DNA of 64,000 nucleotides. Source: Bacteroides stercoris ATCC 43183 (lineage in GTDB: Bacteria; Bacteroidota; Bacteroidia; Bacteroidales; Bacteroidaceae). This document shows positions 8,402 through 15,644 of this stretch, piece by piece (within the stretch, counting starts at the first letter, position 1; the number at the start of each line of letters is the position of its first letter). A program made the position numbers and the translations under genes. The stretch is taken from NCBI RefSeq assembly GCF_025147325.1, contig NZ_CP102262.1, positions 2,046,001 to 2,110,000 on the forward strand, read 5' to 3'. Below the pieces are notes generated by a model, which saw only the letters and a program-made list of their open reading frames with translations, made no database searches and had not been told where the DNA came from.

Positions 8402-9529
8402 TTATTCTTGTACACCGAACTTATAGATGGTTATCTGCTGATATTCATCTCCGGGGAGCAATACTGCCGATGGGAAATGTGCCTTATTGGGAGTATCGGG
8501 GAAGCATTGTGCTTCAAAGCATACAGCGCTTCTTGCGGGGAATGTTGCCCCGTGAGCACCGGTGAATCCTCCCAGCCAGTTTCCCGTATAAAGTTGCAGG
8601 CCGTTTTCTGTAGTATATACTTCCATTGTGCGCCCGCTTACGGGTTCTGTACAAGTGGCGGCAAGGCTCAGTTCACCGCTTTCCGCTTTATTCAATACAT
8701 AGCAATGGTCATATCCGGCTCCGTTTACCAGTTGCTGGAATTTATCGTCAATACGCTCGCCGATGGCATGGGGAGTACGGAAATCCATAGGTGTATTTTC
8801 TACTTTCAGGATTTCTCCCGTAGGAATAGATACCTCATCAATAGGTACATAGAAATCGGCGTTGATGGTAAGGATATTATTCAGAACAGTAGGTGAGGGG
8901 TTGGAAATACCAGCGAGATTAAAGAAACCGTGATTGGTTAAATTTACAACTGTAGCTTTATCGGTTGTGGCCCGGTATTCTATAACCAAGGCATTTGCTT
9001 CATCTTCCAGACGATATGTCATTTCTACTTCTAAAGTACCGGGGAAGCCCTCCTCACCGTCGGCAGACGTATAATTGAAAATGACGGTCGATTCATTGGG
9101 CTGAACCGCATCCCATACGCGGGCATGGAAACCGGTTGGTCCGCCGTGCAGTGAATTGGGACCGTTGTTGACAGTCAATTGGTGTTCCTCGCCATATAAA
9201 GTGAATTTCCCATTGGCAATTCGGTTTCCATAACGGCCTATCGTGGTGCTCAAGAAAGGTTCGGGACTGTTTATTACGTGTTCTATGCTGTCATGTCCTA
9301 AAATGACATTGGCAAATTTTCCGTTTTTGTCGGGCACCATAATCGAAAGAATTGCACAACCGTAGTTGGTTACCGCCACTTCCATGCCCTGAGCATTTTT
9401 GAGGATATATAAATCTGTTTTCCTGCTGTTTATATTCTTTTGAAAGTCTTTTCTGTCCAAACCGGACAAGTTACTTTCTGTCGGAGTAGTGTCTGTCATA
9501 TTCATGGTATTATTTAAATTTTCTTGCAA
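8402..9529 (-). CDS. galM: Aldose 1-epimerase (galactose mutarotase)
   Basis: A 375-residue cytoplasmic mutarotase converting beta- to alpha-galactose for GalK. Family features are GRYGNRIANGKF, the substrate-binding NSLHGGP, the catalytic-His region NLTNHGFFNLAG, and the catalytic-Glu region CFEAQCFPD near the C-terminus. There is no signal peptide, unlike many secreted Bacteroides mutarotases. Translation could also begin at the internal Met codon at 9505 (MNMTDTTPTES), since the first 8 residues are poorly conserved in type. It is the first gene of the gal operon. Confidence 0.94.
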   Translation of the reverse strand: MQENLNNTMNMTDTTPTESNLSGLDRKDFQKNINSRKTDLYILKNAQGMEVAVTNYGCAILSIMVPDKNGKFANVILGHDSIEHVINSPEPFLSTTIGRYGNRIANGKFTLYGEEHQLTVNNGPNSLHGGPTGFHARVWDAVQPNESTVIFNYTSADGEEGFPGTLEVEMTYRLEDEANALVIEYRATTDKATVVNLTNHGFFNLAGISNPSPTVLNNILTINADFYVPIDEVSIPTGEILKVENTPMDFRTPHAIGERIDDKFQQLVNGAGYDHCYVLNKAESGELSLAATCTEPVSGRTMEVYTTENGLQLYTGNWLGGFTGAHGATFPARSAVCFEAQCFPDTPNKAHFPSAVLLPGDEYQQITIYKFGVQE

Positions 9530-9600
9530 ATAAAGAGAAATTCTTTTGTTCCCCCAAGTAATTGAGAGGAAATATGGGGAACATTTTATGAAAGTTTAGC

Positions 9601-9642
9601 GTTTGACAATTAGAATACAAATTGATATTTTTTGTATGTTTG
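9601..9642 (+). promoter_or_regulatory. Candidate promoter for manA
   Basis: TATGTTTG at 9635-9642 matches the -7 consensus. An alternative is TTTG at 9602-9605 followed after 20 bases by TATTTTTTG (9626-9634), one T longer than consensus. Either would give a leader of about 50-60 bases before manA. Confidence 0.5.
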
Positions 9643-9700
9643 TCGCGTTAATCTAAAAAGTATTGTAACAGTATTGAATTGTACTAATTAAAAACAACAA

Positions 9701-10675
9701 ATGTATCCTCTAAAATTTGAGCCCATCCTGAAACAGACACTTTGGGGTGGCGACAAGATTATCCCATTCAAACACTTGAATGAAACTCTGCCGAATGTAG
9801 GTGAGAGTTGGGAAGTTTCAGCAGTAGAAGGTAGTGAATCTGTAGTTGCCAATGGTGCGGACAAAGGGTATACTTTACCCGAAATGGTTCGTAAATATAA
9901 AGAAGAGTTGGTGGGTGAAGCGAACTATGCACGGTTTGGAAATAAATTCCCGCTACTGATAAAGTTTATTGATGCAAAGCTGGATTTGTCCATTCAGGTG
10001 CATCCGGGTGACGAACTTGCAAAGAAACGCCATAACAGTTTCGGTAAAAATGAGATGTGGTATGTCATTGCTGCCGATAAAGGTGCAAAATTGATTTCCG
10101 GCTTTGCCGAGGAGATAACTCCGAAGGAATATAAAGACCGGGTGCACAATGGAACATTTGCCGAAGTGCTTCAAACTTGTGCCATAGAGCCGGGAGATGT
10201 GTTTTACGTCCCTGCTGGCCGTGTACATGGCATTGGCGCCGGAGCATTCGTTGCGGAAATTCAACAGACTTCCGACATAACTTATCGTATTTTCGACTAC
10301 AATCGTAAGGATAAGGACGGTAAATCCCGCGAATTGCATACCAGTCAGGCAATGGATGCCATTAACTTTTCCGATGTGCAAGACGATTTCCGTACCGAAT
10401 ACGAACGTGTACAGAATGAACCCGTTGAGATGGTAGCGAGTCCTTATTTCACTACTTCTGTATATGACATGACGGAAGAGATTACTTGTGATTATTCGGA
10501 ACTGGATTCTTTTGTTATTTTTATCTGTGTGGAAGGTTCTTGCCGTCTGACGGATGACAATCAGAATGAGATTACCTTGCGTGCCGGCGAAACGGTTCTT
10601 TTGCCTGCTGCTGTTCAGGAAGTAACAATCGTACCGGAAGGCCAGCGGGTGAAACTGCTTGAGACTTACGTGTAA
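9701..10675 (+). CDS. manA: Mannose-6-phosphate isomerase, class I
   Basis: A 324-residue zinc cupin enzyme interconverting mannose 6-phosphate and fructose 6-phosphate, feeding GDP-mannose/GDP-fucose synthesis or mannose catabolism. The zinc ligands appear in QVHPGDELA (about residues 101-109), E in the KNEMWYV stretch, and the His of PAGRVHGIGAG (about residue 176). Length fits the short bacterial class I type. It is transcribed away from the gal operon and closed by its own terminator. Confidence 0.93.
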   Translation: MYPLKFEPILKQTLWGGDKIIPFKHLNETLPNVGESWEVSAVEGSESVVANGADKGYTLPEMVRKYKEELVGEANYARFGNKFPLLIKFIDAKLDLSIQVHPGDELAKKRHNSFGKNEMWYVIAADKGAKLISGFAEEITPKEYKDRVHNGTFAEVLQTCAIEPGDVFYVPAGRVHGIGAGAFVAEIQQTSDITYRIFDYNRKDKDGKSRELHTSQAMDAINFSDVQDDFRTEYERVQNEPVEMVASPYFTTSVYDMTEEITCDYSELDSFVIFICVEGSCRLTDDNQNEITLRAGETVLLPAAVQEVTIVPEGQRVKLLETYV

Positions 10676-10697
10676 GAGTTGATATTATTACTGTAAT

Positions 10698-10740
10698 GAA
10701 GTTAACATCATGTAGCCAATGGTGTTAACTTCTTTTTTTT
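10698..10740 (+). terminator. Terminator after manA
   Basis: A perfect 10-bp stem, GAAGTTAACA/TGTTAACTTC, is followed by eight T. Confidence 0.88.
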
Positions 10741-11240
10741 GATATGTTCTTTTAATTTCCAGATATTAAACTTCTGTCTTTTTCTTCTCTTTGGCAAATG
10801 CCGTAATAGGATGTTTCCTTTTGGCTACGATTTCACTACAGCATGTGGTGTGTATTCTTTAACTATGTGCAACCATTTAATTTTTTATAGCCGGATAACT
10901 GCGAAATAGCATTGATTTCTTTGGAATTTATAATTCTCATTTGTAGTAAGGTGGATATAGGTTTGCCATAATTGTGCGTTTGCTTATTGTTGGCATGTCC
11001 CGGGCGGGTAGCGGAAACATCTTTTCGAAACTTCTTTCTTCCGTTATGACTTTTTTCATCATTTTCTTAGTTTTATGCTTTATAATGATTAATGATGAAA
11101 AAACAATTAATTCTGAAAATCATTTTTATCGGTGATATACACCAACAAATCACGCTATGTATTTCCTTTGGTAGAGGTGTATGAAGAGGTAATGTGATAG
11201 TCGTTAATATACTATACCAAAAAAGGGAAAATGTTTTTTT
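10741..11240. other. Gene-free AT-rich stretch upstream of the capsule promoter
   Basis: About 500 bases with no supported gene. A 30-codon open frame begins at the ATG pair around 11090, and another short frame there reads YVFPLVEVYEEVM. Both are too short and isolated to call. No recombinase gene is present, so any enzyme inverting the adjacent promoter must be encoded elsewhere. Confidence 0.5.
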
Positions 11241-11241
11241 A

Positions 11242-11451
11242 ACGTTCGTTTATTGTGCGCAAAGATACAACCTATTTTTTTAACGGGCAAAATGTTTAAT
11301 AAGAATATTTCCACGCAGAAACTATTTTTTAGACAAATTACTTTAAATCAATTTATTATCCACGCTTCAAAAGACCTCATTATTACTTTATTATTTATAT
11401 AAATACGTCTATTGAACTTCTCATGAAAAAGAGTGTCTTTTAAACGAACGT
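11242..11451. promoter_or_regulatory. Invertible (phase-variable) capsule promoter, OFF orientation
   Basis: Inverted repeats ACGTTCGTTTA (11242-11252) and TAAACGAACGT (11441-11451) are perfect 11-bp complements flanking a 188-base segment. Just inside the left arm, the - strand carries a near-ideal Bacteroidetes promoter: TTTG (CAAA at 11288-11291), exactly 20 bases, then TATCTTTG (CAAAGATA at 11260-11267). It therefore points left, away from the capsule genes. Inversion would place the -7 element at about 11426-11433, facing upxY. No TAnnTTTG element on the + strand was found between here and upxY. B. fragilis capsule promoters are known to be inverted at ACGTTCG-containing repeats by the serine recombinase Mpi; assignment to such an enzyme is inference. 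Confidence 0.82.
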
Positions 11452-11452
11452 C

Positions 11453-11702
11453 TAAAAGATACTTTCTCTTTTTAGATTATTAGTTCTCAGCTTTTTATAA
11501 GCTAAAAACTAACATAACTGTTTTTCTACTTCTTTTTCCGTGATGGTAGGAAGTTCTAAAACAATATGAATGCTAACTAAACTATTGGAAATAACTGCAT
11601 TACATGACTTGATCGGTAAGTATTACGCTACTCCGGTGTCCCTAAAGAACACCCTTTTCACAAGGCTTCATGTTATTCCAAATCTTGCATTATCACAGAT
11701 TA
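11453..11702 (+). promoter_or_regulatory. Capsule operon leader with hairpins
   Basis: A 250-base region between the invertible segment and the chosen upxY start. It contains a two-part hairpin at 11480-11512 (TTAGTT/AACTAA outer, AGCTT/AAGCT inner). Untranslated capsule leaders are where UpxY proteins act to prevent premature termination; whether this hairpin is the target is inference. Confidence 0.4.
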
Positions 11703-12305
11703 ATGTCCCGTTTATCAGTAAATAAATCATCCGAGTTACAATGTAAACCCGATATGCAATTACCGGCTGAAAATGAAGGAGGTAATTGTTGGTTTGCGAT
11801 TCGTGTTTCTTATAGCCGTGAATTAGCGTTAAAAGCAATTCTGGATGCCGAGAATATTGAGAATTTCATCCCGATGCGTTATGAGTATATCATGAAATCG
11901 GGGAAGCGCGTCCGTAAACTGCTTCCGGCTATTCACAATCTTGTTTTTGTTTACTCTACCCGTAAACGTATAGATACTTTGAAAGACAGACTTGAATCGT
12001 CCATGCCTATACGTTTTATTATGAATCGTGAGCATTGTCGTCCGGTTGTAATTCCCGAATCGCAAATGCGTAGCTTTATTTTGGTGGCAGGCAATTGTGA
12101 CGAAGCGGTTCTTTATGTAGAGCCGGCCGAATTGCATTTGGTTAAGGGACAGAAAGTACGTATTACCGGTGGTGTTTTTGAGGGAGTAATCGGTGAGTTT
12201 GTCCGAATCCGCCACGACCGTCGTGTGGTGGTTAATATAGAGGGTGTCATGGCTGTAGCTACTACCTTTATTCCGCCTTCTTTGGTAGAACCCATAAAAG
12301 AGTAA
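11703..12305 (+). CDS. upxY: UpxY family transcription antiterminator
   Basis: A NusG-like specialised antiterminator of 200 residues (start taken at MSRLSVNKSS; an in-frame upstream ATG at 11670 would add 11 residues). The NGN domain opens with NCWFAIRVSYSRELALKAIL and includes the PMRYEYIM region. The C-terminal KOW-like motif is VKGQKVRITGGVFEGVIGEF. In B. fragilis such proteins are encoded first in each capsule operon and let RNA polymerase pass the leader of their own operon. Its position right after the invertible promoter and before upxZ fits that arrangement exactly. Confidence 0.92.
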   Translation: MSRLSVNKSSELQCKPDMQLPAENEGGNCWFAIRVSYSRELALKAILDAENIENFIPMRYEYIMKSGKRVRKLLPAIHNLVFVYSTRKRIDTLKDRLESSMPIRFIMNREHCRPVVIPESQMRSFILVAGNCDEAVLYVEPAELHLVKGQKVRITGGVFEGVIGEFVRIRHDRRVVVNIEGVMAVATTFIPPSLVEPIKE

Positions 12306-12351
12306 CCTTTTTTTAAAGCATTATAATTCACAAATCATAATTCACAAATTA

Positions 12352-12813
12352 ATGGATTCATTATTTTCCTTAGCCCATCGTCTTCTCACTTACGGGCTTG
12401 ACGGGAGTCCTATCTATGTAGACGAATTTACACGTTTGAACCGTGAAGTTTACGAGCAGGCATTGGAGCTTTATGGCACTCGCGGCAAGACTGTTGAGTC
12501 CGAAGCTGAGCTTTGTCTTGGTCTTTTAGCAGCTTTTGCCGCTACTATTTACGATAATGGTCATAAGCAGCAATACATTCAGCGAGTATTGGACCGTAGT
12601 TGGGAAGTTCTTCCTAAACTGTCTGCATCTTTGCTCAAAGTTCAACTTCTTGTCTATTGTTATAGCGAAGTTTATGATGAAGAACTGTCAAGGCAAGCTC
12701 ATAGCATTATTGCCACTTGGGATAAGGCAGAATTAACTTTGGAGCAAGTGGATATAATAGAAGAGCTAAAGAGTTTTGAAGAAAACCAATACCCTTATGA
12801 AGTGATAGAATAA
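12352..12813 (+). CDS. upxZ: UpxZ family inhibitor of UpxY
   Basis: A 153-residue soluble protein matching the UpxZ family, with opening MDSLFSLAHRLLTYGLDGSP and central ELCLGLLAAFAATIYD. In B. fragilis UpxZ proteins bind the UpxY proteins of other capsule loci and block their antitermination, so that usually one capsule is made per cell. It lies 46 bases after upxY. The gene pair implies that other capsule loci exist elsewhere in this genome. Confidence 0.9.
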   Translation: MDSLFSLAHRLLTYGLDGSPIYVDEFTRLNREVYEQALELYGTRGKTVESEAELCLGLLAAFAATIYDNGHKQQYIQRVLDRSWEVLPKLSASLLKVQLLVYCYSEVYDEELSRQAHSIIATWDKAELTLEQVDIIEELKSFEENQYPYEVIE

Positions 12814-12866
12814 CTTCATTCACCAACCTAAACTATTCAACTATCTAAACTAAGACTTTTTATTTT

Positions 12867-13502
12867 ATGGAACCAATTGAGAAAGATGATCATTTTATTC
12901 CTGACGGAATGAATGCTTTCGAGCGCAATGTGAAACGTATAGGTGATTGTTTTCTTGCCCTTGGTGCGCTTATTGTTTTTTCTCCTTTATTTTTGATTTG
13001 TTATATTGCCGTGAAAAGTGAAGATGGCGGTCCTGCTATTTTCAAGCAGGAGCGTATCGGTAGGTTCGGCCGTCCTTTTAATATCTATAAGTTTCGCAGC
13101 ATGAAGCTGGACGCAGAGAAGTATGGCCCTGCTCTCTACGCCGGTGCAAAAGATCCCCGCATGACGAAAGTCGGCAGGTTTCTTCGCGACCATCATTTGG
13201 ACGAACTTCCCCAGCTTTGGAATGTATTCTGTGGTGATATGGCCTTTATCGGCCCCCGTCCCGAACGTAAGTTCTTTATAGACCAGATTATGGAGGTGGA
13301 TCCTCGTTATCGTTATTTATTCCAGATTCGTCCGGGAGTCACTTCGTATGCTACACTTTACAATGGCTATACCGATACTTTGGAGAAAATGATTCGTCGT
13401 CTGCGTTATGATTTATTCTATTTGGAGCATCGCTCCTGGGGTTTTGATACCAAGATACTTTTTATGACGTTTATGAATATTGTGTTCGGGAAGAAATTCT
13501 GA
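12867..13502 (+). CDS. Initiating sugar-phosphate transferase (PglC/WcaJ type)
   Basis: A 211-residue membrane-anchored polyprenyl-phosphate glycosyl-1-phosphate transferase that begins repeat-unit assembly on undecaprenyl phosphate. A hydrophobic segment (about 27-48) is followed by the bacterial sugar-transferase domain: KFRSM near 75, the catalytic LDELPQLWNV near 111, and FIGPRPE near 128. Its place before the flippase is notable because in many Bacteroides loci the initiating transferase comes near the end. It is separated from the AT-rich cassette by about 600 bases, so it may belong to the conserved front module. Confidence 0.9.
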   Translation: MEPIEKDDHFIPDGMNAFERNVKRIGDCFLALGALIVFSPLFLICYIAVKSEDGGPAIFKQERIGRFGRPFNIYKFRSMKLDAEKYGPALYAGAKDPRMTKVGRFLRDHHLDELPQLWNVFCGDMAFIGPRPERKFFIDQIMEVDPRYRYLFQIRPGVTSYATLYNGYTDTLEKMIRRLRYDLFYLEHRSWGFDTKILFMTFMNIVFGKKF

Positions 13503-14100
13503 GAATGTTACAATATAAAAGTATTGCGATTGTAAAGTGTAAATGATTCAGCGTATCTCTGTAGGAGAAAAGAGATACACTTATGATGAATCAAGAATAG
13601 TTGAAAAAATAAAATAAAGGAAGATGTAAAATGCTTCTTCTAGTAGATAATGGACGATAAACAGGTGCGCATTGAGTACATGTGCGGGAAGTGTTTATTG
13701 TCCAAACTTAAATCACATAGATTAAAGTGGCTAATTTAAATCAAGTGCTTGGTTGGCAATTACTTTTTGTGCTGTATTCATCCATCAATTTCACTTCTTC
13801 TTATTGATTAAAGGTTTCTGACTGTAAGTGTCTAAAAATGACGTATTGCATTAAGCTATAATAACGTCGACTTTTTCAGTTGTAATCAAAAAAACTTAGT
13901 AAGTATGTGTATCCATTCCGTCTGAAGAAGTTACTAAGGTGGCCAGTTTGTTGAGAATCTGCTCCCATGACCATTGGAATGAGCACTAACAATATTTAAA
14001 AATCGGAGTTCATTTTTGTCTTTTTTAATAGGGAATCGCTTTCAGGCGATTGCTTTATGTGATATGCCAAAATTGGATACTAACGTTCTTTTTAATAAGA
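13503..14100. other. Spacer between capsule front module and cassette
   Basis: No gene is supported. It holds a perfect 8-bp hairpin, GTATCTCT/AGAGATAC (13553-13578), and an inverted repeat TGGACGATAAACA/TGTTTATTGTCCA (13651-13663 and 13692-13704, one mismatch) around a 28-base GC-richer loop. The stretch 13900-13980 has higher GC than its surroundings and may be a gene or insertion-sequence remnant, but I could not identify it. Confidence 0.5.
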
Positions 14101-15624
14101 ATGGGAACATTACATACAAAACGAATAGCTTTTAATACTTTATTTCTATATGTCAGAATGCTAATTTTAATGTTTGTAGCATTCTACACCTCACGAGTCT
14201 TACTTAAAGAACTTGGTATTAATGACTTTGGTCTTTATGGAATTGTCGGAGGAATTGTAGCCATCTTTTCATCGCTCAGAGGACTATTTGCAACAGCTAC
14301 ACAACGCTTCCTTAATTTTGAAATGGGAAAGAATGATACAAATGGCTTGAATACAATATTCAATATAAGTCTGATTATCAATGTCACTATTTGTATAGTG
14401 TTCTTTATTTGCGCAGAAATAATTGGCTTATGGTTTTTGGAAAATAAACTCATTATTGCACCAGAACGAATGGATGCTGCAAAATGGGCTTTCCATTTTT
14501 CGGTTTTAGCATCAATGATATCTATCTTAACAATACCTTTTGACGCACTGATAATTGCCCATGAAAAAATGTCCTTTTATGCCTATGTATCCATATTGGA
14601 TGCCTGTTTAAAATTAGGAGTCATATTTATTCTTCCTTACTTCGCCATAGACAAGCTAAAACTATATGCTGCACTGATTGTTGCTGTTTCTTTAGTCATA
14701 CGCTTTATAAGTTCAGTCTATTGCAAAAGGAAATTTCCAGAATGTAAATATAGAATCTGCTGGGACAAAAAGGCTTTTAAAGAAATGGGAGTATTTGCAG
14801 GATGGAATTTCGCAGGAAATCTTGCCTTTGCTTTAGTAAATGAAGGGCTTAATATATTATTGAATCTATTTGGAGGAGTGATAGCCAATGCGGCAAGGAG
14901 TATTGCTTATCAGGTAAAAAATGCAATTACAACAATGCTCAGTAACATTATGATTGCTATAGACCCCCAAGCAACCCAGTTATATGCACAAGGTGAAAAA
15001 CAAAAATTCTACTCACTCCTATTTACAGCTTCTAAAATCATAGTTTTTTTCTACTTAATGATGGCATTTCCGCTGTATTTTTATATTCATGAAATCTTAC
15101 AAATATGGCTGGGAACAATTCCCCAATATGCACCCGAATTCATTCAAGCGATATTAATCTATTTAATGATAAGGTCTTTTCATGAACCAATCAACACATT
15201 CTTTTTTATAATTGGAAAATTAAAGCTGTTTCAGATAACGGAACTTATCATTTTGAGTTTATCTTTACCAATTTCTTATAGTGCATTAAAGTTCTGTAAC
15301 CTAGCTCTACAAAACATATTTTACATTATGGCAATAATTGAGTTATTAAACTTAATAGTTATCCTTATTTGGGCAAAAAAAATAGGTCAATTTAATATCA
15401 AACAATATTTTTATCGAGTGATAATACCTTACTTAAAGACTTTCGTTTGTGTAAGTATTACATTATATGGTATTCAAGCCTATTTTCAGCAATCAAAACC
15501 ATCTTGCATATATTCTATTTTATTACCAATTATCCTCTCAATTATAATATTTATCATAATAACTTTTTTAATAGGATTTTCTTCGAAAGAAAAAAATGCG
15601 ATAAAGACTATTCTAAAGAAATAA
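14101..15624 (+). CDS. wzx: Polysaccharide repeat-unit flippase (Wzx type)
   Basis: A 507-residue inner-membrane protein with about 12-14 hydrophobic helices, of the MOP/polysaccharide transporter superfamily. The early VLLKELGINDFGLYGIVGGI motif is typical of Wzx/MATE-like flippases. It should move lipid-linked repeat units across the inner membrane for polymerisation. The start at MGTLHTKRIAF is preferred; an upstream in-frame ATG at 14050 adds 17 residues of poor fit. The gene is strongly AT-rich, marking the left edge of the variable cassette. Confidence 0.88.
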   Translation: MGTLHTKRIAFNTLFLYVRMLILMFVAFYTSRVLLKELGINDFGLYGIVGGIVAIFSSLRGLFATATQRFLNFEMGKNDTNGLNTIFNISLIINVTICIVFFICAEIIGLWFLENKLIIAPERMDAAKWAFHFSVLASMISILTIPFDALIIAHEKMSFYAYVSILDACLKLGVIFILPYFAIDKLKLYAALIVAVSLVIRFISSVYCKRKFPECKYRICWDKKAFKEMGVFAGWNFAGNLAFALVNEGLNILLNLFGGVIANAARSIAYQVKNAITTMLSNIMIAIDPQATQLYAQGEKQKFYSLLFTASKIIVFFYLMMAFPLYFYIHEILQIWLGTIPQYAPEFIQAILIYLMIRSFHEPINTFFFIIGKLKLFQITELIILSLSLPISYSALKFCNLALQNIFYIMAIIELLNLIVILIWAKKIGQFNIKQYFYRVIIPYLKTFVCVSITLYGIQAYFQQSKPSCIYSILLPIILSIIIFIIITFLIGFSSKEKNAIKTILKK

Positions 15625-15644
15625 AAAAGCAAATTATATTTTTT

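Noticed and set aside
11090..11183. Short open frames upstream of the capsule promoter
   Set aside because: About 20-30 codons, no consistent ribosome site or conserved family; probably chance or remnant.
13651..13704. A second invertible promoter
   Set aside because: The inverted repeats enclose only 28 bases and no promoter element; more likely a hairpin.
13840..14000. Possible insertion-sequence remnant
   Set aside because: Slightly higher GC and a short frame on each strand, but I could not tie it to any transposase, and no terminal repeats were seen.
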